From contig JANRKN010000007.1 in NCBI GenBank assembly GCA_033763435.1, positions 1-64,000 on the forward strand: a DNA stretch of 64,000 bases. The letters run 5' to 3'. The notes under the pieces are model-generated. The model did not search any database and had not been told where the DNA came from. It saw only the letters and a program-made list of their open reading frames with translations. A program made the position numbers and the translations under genes. The DNA comes from JANRKN01 sp033763435. GTDB lineage: Bacteria; Planctomycetota; Phycisphaerae; Phycisphaerales; UBA1924. This document shows positions 58,549 to 64,000 of this stretch, piece by piece (position 1 is the stretch's first letter; the number at the start of each line of letters is the position of its first letter).

Positions 58549-59865
58549 ATGTCCCCGCCCGCTTCGCCCAACACCAAACCCGGCACGAGGGGGCCCGGCA
58601 CCTTCGCGGCGTTCGGCGCACGCAACTACCGCGTCTTTGCCGCTGGGTTTCTGGGTTCGTCAGCCGGCCTCCAGATGCTGGGCCTGGCCGTCGGATACGA
58701 AGTCTGGGAACGCACGCGCGACCCGCTGCACCTGGGCTATGTCGGCGTGGCACGCGCGCTGCCGGTGGTGCTGCTTGCGCTCGTCGCGGGCCAGCTCGCG
58801 GACGTGTTCGATCGGCGCAAGATGCTGATCTTCACCCAGACCGGCTTTGCGATCGGCGCCGGCCTGCTCGCTTGGGCCTCGTGGGCGGGCGCGCCACTCT
58901 GGACGCTCTACGCGCTGCTCGTGCTGCTCGGGCTCTGCCGGGCGTTCAACGGCCCCTCGCGCGCCAGCCTGCTCCCGCTGCTCGTGCCCGACCCGGTCTT
59001 CCGCAACGCCGTCGCGTGGAACGCCAACATGTTCCAGATCTCCGCGATCGGTGGCCCGATCCTCGCCGGCGCGGTCATCGCCTGGACAGGCGCGGCATGG
59101 CCCGTGTACGTCATCACCGCCGCGGGCACGCTCGGGCTTGCCTGCGCGGGCCTCGCGCTCAGGCCCCGCGAGCAGGTCCGCGCCAAGGGCGGCATCACGC
59201 TCGCCGGCTTCTTCGCGGGCGCAACGCACATCTGGCGCGAGAAAACCATCTTCGGCGCAATCGCGCTCGACCTCTTCGCCGTGCTGCTCGGGGGCGCCAC
59301 CGCGCTGCTCCCCATCTACGCCGAGGAAATCCTCCACGTCGGGCCCGTGGGCCTGGGCGCGCTCCGCGCGGCGCCGTTCGTCGGCGCGCTCCTGATGGGC
59401 CTCGCCCTCGCCCACCGTTCCGACTTCACCCGCGCAGGATCCGCCCTGCTCTGGTCTGTCGCGTGGTTCGGCCTTTTCACGATCGTCTTCGGCTTCTCGC
59501 AGGTCTTCTGGCTCAGCCTCGTCGCGCTGCTGGGCGCGGGCGCGGCCGACCAGATCTCTGTCGTCATCCGCCACGTGCTCGTCCAGCTCCGCACGCCCGA
59601 CGAACTCCGCGGGCGCGTCTCGGCCGTCAACTCCGTGTTCATCGAGTGCTCCAACGAGCTGGGCGCCTTCGAGAGCGGACTGGTCGCGAAGCTGTTCTCA
59701 CCCATCGTCAGCGTCGTCTCGGGCGGCATCGGCACGATCCTTGTCGTCGCGGGCGTCGCCGCGGGCGTGCCCGAATTGCGAAAGCTCGGCGCGCTCGAAG
59801 AACCCGCGAAGCCGCAGCCCAGGCCCGCGCCCGAGCCCGAGCCCGAGCCGGAAGCCACGCCCTGA
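58549..59865 (+). CDS. MFS transporter (EntS/MFS_3-like exporter)
   Basis: 438 residues, about 10-12 membrane helices. It opens FAAFGARNYRVFAAGFLGSSAGLQMLGLAVGYEVWE as in EntS-type exporters, with motif A variant GQLADVFDRRKML between TM2 and TM3, FNGPSRASLLPLLVPDPVFRNAVAWNANMFQISAIGGPILAG near 125-165, and VLVQLRTPDELRGRVSAVNSVFIECSNELGAFESG near 345. The C-terminal tail is a Pro/Glu alternation (PEPEPEPEATP). The cargo is unknown; EntS relatives export siderophores or drugs. Its gene is 33 bases before comB on the same strand. Confidence 0.9.
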   Translation: MSPPASPNTKPGTRGPGTFAAFGARNYRVFAAGFLGSSAGLQMLGLAVGYEVWERTRDPLHLGYVGVARALPVVLLALVAGQLADVFDRRKMLIFTQTGFAIGAGLLAWASWAGAPLWTLYALLVLLGLCRAFNGPSRASLLPLLVPDPVFRNAVAWNANMFQISAIGGPILAGAVIAWTGAAWPVYVITAAGTLGLACAGLALRPREQVRAKGGITLAGFFAGATHIWREKTIFGAIALDLFAVLLGGATALLPIYAEEILHVGPVGLGALRAAPFVGALLMGLALAHRSDFTRAGSALLWSVAWFGLFTIVFGFSQVFWLSLVALLGAGAADQISVVIRHVLVQLRTPDELRGRVSAVNSVFIECSNELGAFESGLVAKLFSPIVSVVSGGIGTILVVAGVAAGVPELRKLGALEEPAKPQPRPAPEPEPEPEATP

Positions 59866-59897
59866 ACGCCCGGAGTTCGCGCCGCTATCTTCTACTC

Positions 59898-60695
59898 ATG
59901 GCCGCGCCCGACCTTCCCCCACCGCCCCCGTTCGAGATCACCGAACGCCCGCTGTTCGTCCATCTGCATCCGCGGCTGGTCGATCCGCGCGCCCTCGCGG
60001 GCGGCGTCGTGGTCATGATCGATCAGCTCCGCGCCAGCGTCACCATGACCGCCGCGCTGGCCTCAGGCGCCGAGGCGATCGTCCCCGCCTTCACCGCCGA
60101 CGACGCACGGACCACCGCCGCAAAACTCCGCGCCGCGGGCGTCCGCACGCTGCTCGGAGGCGAGCGCGGCGGCGTGCGCATCGAGGGCTTTGACCTCGAC
60201 AACTCGCCCCTGGCCTACACCCGCGAGCGCGTCGCGGGCGCGCGGATTGTCTTTACGACGACCAATGGCACCGCCGCGATCCTGCTCGCGCGCGACGCCG
60301 CTGAGATCTACATCGGCTCGCTCGCCAACCTCTCGGCGCTCTGCGCCCACCTCGCGCGCGAGCCCCGCCCCGTCCACATCCTTTGCGCCGGCACGCGCGA
60401 AGAGGTCACGCTCGACGATGTCATCCCCGCGGGCGCGATGGTCGAGCGCCTCGTCGCCGCGGGCCGGCAGATGGGTCCCGACGATCAGCCCCGAGTCGCC
60501 CTCGAGGCTTGGCGCTCGGTCGCGGGCACGCCGGGCGGGATCCTCCGCGCGTTCCTCGAGTCCCGAGGCGGGCGCAGCCTCGCGCGCATGGGCCTGGCCG
60601 ACGATGTCGCCTTCTGCGCCAAGCTTGACACGCTGCGCGCTCTGCCCGCCCGCGAGGCCGACGGCTCGTTCCGCGACCGCGCGTCCAAGGCCTGA
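59898..60695 (+). CDS. comB: 2-phosphosulfolactate phosphatase-like protein (ComB family)
   Basis: 265 residues from ATG 59898. ComB hallmarks: VVVMIDQLRASVTMTAALASGAEAIVPAF near 36-64, LLGGERGGVRIEGFDLDNSPLAYTRERV near 88-115, VFTTTNGTAAIL near 120, and a C-terminal DVAFCAKLDTLRALP. In methanogens ComB removes phosphate from 2-phosphosulfolactate on the way to coenzyme M; bacterial homologs are widespread and often of unproven role (sulfolactate or other phospho-hydroxyacids). No comA or comC gene is nearby. Confidence 0.85.
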   Translation: MAAPDLPPPPPFEITERPLFVHLHPRLVDPRALAGGVVVMIDQLRASVTMTAALASGAEAIVPAFTADDARTTAAKLRAAGVRTLLGGERGGVRIEGFDLDNSPLAYTRERVAGARIVFTTTNGTAAILLARDAAEIYIGSLANLSALCAHLAREPRPVHILCAGTREEVTLDDVIPAGAMVERLVAAGRQMGPDDQPRVALEAWRSVAGTPGGILRAFLESRGGRSLARMGLADDVAFCAKLDTLRALPAREADGSFRDRASKA

Positions 60696-60940
60696 CCGTC
60701 GAACCACTTACAGCGCGATCCTTTGCCCCAGTTCGGACCTTCAGGGCCGGATTGATGCCCGCGCGAACGGCGCGTGCCGCAGCCGGTTGGATCGCGCGGA
60801 GTTCTGGCCTCTGGGGGCGTTGCGACCTATCCTCTGACCCCCCAAACCGGCCCGCGGCCCAACCGCAGCCGGGGAGCGTGGGGAGGCTGTCCCGGGGATG
60901 GGGACGAACGCAGGCTTCTCGCGAACGGAAGGACGCAGGC

Positions 60941-62386
<1,446 letters not shown>

Positions 62387-62437
62387 GACAACGCCCACGG
62401 GCAGCAGGCCCCCAGCGCCAGCATCCGAGTTTCTTCG

Positions 62438-62472
62438 CAAGCCCTCGGCATCCGCCGGGGGCTTGTTGTTTT
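62438..62472 (+). terminator. Rho-independent terminator after atpD
   Basis: A 12-bp stem (CAAGCCCTCGGC with GCCGGGGGCTTG, one T-G wobble) and a 4-base ATCC loop, followed by TTGTTTT. It lies 52 bases after the atpD stop, indicating that atpD is transcribed without an atpC partner. Confidence 0.88.
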
Positions 62473-62541
62473 CACGGGTTCCCACGGCCGCCCGTCACCC
62501 CCGCTCTCCCCCACCCCTTCCAACCCGGCAACGATGAGCGC

Positions 62542-63735
62542 ATGACCACCACGCTCTCGGCCCCGACCGCCCAGGAACTGCCCACGCTCGCGCGGTTCAT
62601 GCACTACGCCTTTGCCGGGCCCGTCGACGGGTGCCTCGAATGGCTCAACACGCACACGCCCGCGAACCTGCGCGTCGTGCGTGATGCCGCCGGCGCGCCC
62701 GCGTCGGCACTTGCGCAGATCCCGATGGGGCAGTTCTTCGGCGGGCGCAGCGTGCCGATGGTCGGCATCGCGGGCGTCGCCGTGCCCCCCGAGCGACGCG
62801 GGCAGGGCCTTGGCCTCGACATGATGCGCGCCTGCATCCGCGAGCTGGCCGATCGGCGCGTCGCACTCTCGGGCCTCTACGCCTCGACGAAGGCGCTGTA
62901 TCACCAGGTGGGCTTTGGACTGGCGGGGCACCGTGTGGAACTGAAGGCGCCGCTCGATCAGCTCGGTGTGCGCGAGCGCGGCGCATCGATCGTCGCGCTC
63001 GGCGATGCCGACGAGCCCGCGGTGCGCGACTGCTACTCGCGATTTGCCCGCGCAACGACCGGGATGCTCGACCGCCCCGAGTACATCTGGAAACGCACGC
63101 GCGACTGGCGAGGGCAGACGTACACCGGCTTCGGCGTGCGATCTGACGAGCTCGGCGGCGCGGGCCTCGAGGGCTACGTCTTCCTCGCGCAGCCGCCCAA
63201 CCCCTCGCGAGGCAAGCACGACGTGGTCCTCTCCGATCTGGCCTTCACCTCGCCCCGCGCCGCGCGCCGACTGCTCGGCTTCCTCGCTGACTTTGCCATG
63301 ATGGCCTCGACCGTGACCTTTCACGGCTCGCCGAACCACCCGCTGCTCGCCCTCACGCCTCAGCAGGTCTTCACGCTCACCACCCGCGAACTCTGGATGA
63401 CCCGCATCACGCACCTCGAATCCGCCCTCACCTCGCGCGGCTACCCCGCGGCGCTCTCAGGCCGGATTACGCTCGAAGTCGAAGACGATCTCATCGACGC
63501 CCACCGCGGCGCGTGGGACATCCGCGTCGAGCACAGCTCGGCAAGCGTACTGAAAGGCGCGGGCCCCGGGCCCATCGCGCGCGTGCACATCCGCGAGCTT
63601 GCCTCGCTGTACTCCGGGCTCTTCACACCCGTGCAGGCGCGGCTCGCCGGGCTCATCGACGCGGGCGATGAGGCCTGCGAGGTGCTCGGCGCGATGTTCG
63701 CGAGCGGGACGCCCGCCATGACCGACTTCTTCTGA
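62542..63735 (+). CDS. GNAT acetyltransferase, Eis-like
   Basis: 397 residues, the length of Eis-type proteins (two GNAT domains plus an SCP2-like domain). N-terminal GNAT: VGIAGVAVPPERRGQGLGLDMMRACI near 73-98, with the acetyl-CoA loop RRGQGLG, and LYASTKALYHQVGFGLAGHRVEL near 112-135. The second GNAT-like region is about 160-285. The C-terminal part has GRITLEVEDDLIDAHRGAWDIRVE near 308 and ends PAMTDFF with a free C-terminal Phe, as in Eis, where the terminal carboxylate acts in catalysis. Substrate unknown; Eis acetylates amines of varied compounds. Confidence 0.87.
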   Translation: MTTTLSAPTAQELPTLARFMHYAFAGPVDGCLEWLNTHTPANLRVVRDAAGAPASALAQIPMGQFFGGRSVPMVGIAGVAVPPERRGQGLGLDMMRACIRELADRRVALSGLYASTKALYHQVGFGLAGHRVELKAPLDQLGVRERGASIVALGDADEPAVRDCYSRFARATTGMLDRPEYIWKRTRDWRGQTYTGFGVRSDELGGAGLEGYVFLAQPPNPSRGKHDVVLSDLAFTSPRAARRLLGFLADFAMMASTVTFHGSPNHPLLALTPQQVFTLTTRELWMTRITHLESALTSRGYPAALSGRITLEVEDDLIDAHRGAWDIRVEHSSASVLKGAGPGPIARVHIRELASLYSGLFTPVQARLAGLIDAGDEACEVLGAMFASGTPAMTDFF

Positions 63736-63741
63736 ACGCCG

Positions 63742-63757
63742 AACGACGATCGTCGTT
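63742..63757. other. 16-bp perfect palindrome after the Eis-like gene
   Basis: AACGACGATCGTCGTT is its own reverse complement. It begins seven bases after the Eis-like stop and lies just outside the terminator hairpin of the opposite-strand gene. It may be part of a bidirectional transcript end; a protein site is equally possible. Confidence 0.4.
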
Positions 63758-63762
63758 TCGGC

Positions 63763-63800
63763 AAAAAGCACAACCCCCGGCCACGAGACCGGGGGTTGTG
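63763..63800 (-). terminator. Rho-independent terminator of the PEP-CTERM gene
   Basis: A 12-bp perfect stem (CACAACCCCCGG with CCGGGGGTTGTG) around an 8-base loop. On the minus strand it is followed by GCTTTTTG, so it terminates leftward transcription from the PEP-CTERM gene, whose stop is 41 bases away. Confidence 0.88.
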
Positions 63801-63841
63801 AGCGTTAACCAAGATCAGCTCCCCGCGTGGGGAGCGACGGT

Positions 63842-64000
63842 TCAGCGACGGCGACGGGTCGCGGCCAGGCCAGCGAGGCCGAGCAGCGCCGCGGCGCCGG
63901 GGGTCGGGATCACGGTGCCGCTGACCGTGATGTTGTCCAGACGTGCCGCGCCGTTGCTGTTCACGTTGAAGCCCGAGAAGCGGATGCGCAGGAACGAGGC
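63842..64000 (-). CDS. PEP-CTERM sorting domain protein (C-terminal part only)
   Basis: The frame is open to the right edge; 52 residues and a TGA (63842-63844) are visible. The end reads VIPTPGAAALLGLAGLAATRRRR: a short PxPG motif, a hydrophobic helix and a basic tail, the planctomycete form of the PEP-CTERM signal handled by an exosortase. The preceding LRIRFSGFNVNSNGAARLDNITVSGT looks like the last strands of a beta-sandwich (discoidin or LamG-like) extracellular domain. Probably secreted and processed at the cell surface. The rest of the gene lies outside the window. Confidence 0.85.
   Translation of the reverse strand, partial: ASFLRIRFSGFNVNSNGAARLDNITVSGTVIPTPGAAALLGLAGLAATRRRR

Noticed and set aside
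60752..60940. 63-codon N-terminal extension of atpD
   Set aside because: Not conserved in AtpD, and GGAAGGA precedes the ATG at 60941.

Overview
The window is about 64 kb of very GC-rich chromosome, densely coding on both strands, with many 1-4 base start/stop overlaps and frequent GTG starts. It most likely comes from a planctomycete of the Phycisphaerae/Phycisphaerales type. This is an inference from four things: a C-terminal PEP-CTERM-like sorting signal at the right edge (IPTPGAA, hydrophobic stretch, RRRR); a 62-residue Hc1-type histone-like protein with the GNKAAGTRVR signature; three Hanks-type Ser/Thr kinases with one transmembrane helix, two of them with long TPR-like tails; and a pair of zinc-ribbon (CPRCGYDQSG) membrane proteins. 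Most genes are housekeeping, and there is no prophage, insertion sequence or CRISPR array.

Layout. 1-1.9 kb: the end of accB and a complete accC (acetyl-CoA carboxylase), closed by a terminator. 2.2-8.7 kb: a type IV pilus operon of pilT, pilC, a PilV-like prepilin, an unusual 956-residue PilX-like protein with calcium-loop motifs, and a PilW-like prepilin. 8.7-11.7 kb (minus): NAD(P)HX dehydratase and an exported transglutaminase. 11.7-17 kb (plus): tatD, lgt, two paralogous zinc-ribbon membrane proteins (the second split by an in-frame TAG) and glyA. 17-18.9 kb (minus): mannose-6-phosphate isomerase, a FabZ-like dehydratase and the Hc1-like protein. 19-24.1 kb (minus): yidC, a Cof-type HAD phosphatase, rsmA and an APH-family kinase, overlapping as one operon. 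24.4-25.2 kb: a metallophosphoesterase. 25.8-27.1 kb: clpP1 and clpP2, where clpP2 lacks two of the three catalytic residues. 27.2-37.6 kb: a lipoprotein, a 6-phosphofructokinase of PPi-dependent type (minus), two exported amidohydrolase-like proteins and a kinase.

37.6-47.5 kb (minus) is an export supercluster. A CecR-like TetR regulator, its 35-bp palindromic operator, an ABC permease, an ATPase, an HlyD adaptor and a NodT-type outer-membrane factor form one overlapping operon. An RND adaptor and RND pump follow on the same strand. 47.9-48.0 kb: tRNA-Glu(UUC). 48.1-55.4 kb: nadD, then a convergent kinase-kinase-methyltransferase cluster. 55.7-63.7 kb (plus): dnaK, a DUF429 protein, an MFS exporter, a ComB-like phosphatase, a lone atpD and an Eis-like acetyltransferase. 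The right edge holds the last 52 codons of a PEP-CTERM protein on the minus strand.

The items most worth a second look are the degenerate ClpP2, the calcium-loop PilX-like protein in the pilus operon, the nonsense-split zinc-ribbon paralog, the enlarged Lgt, the near-perfect 35-bp operator in front of a two-engine efflux cluster, and two amidohydrolase-like proteins that have lost metal-binding motifs.
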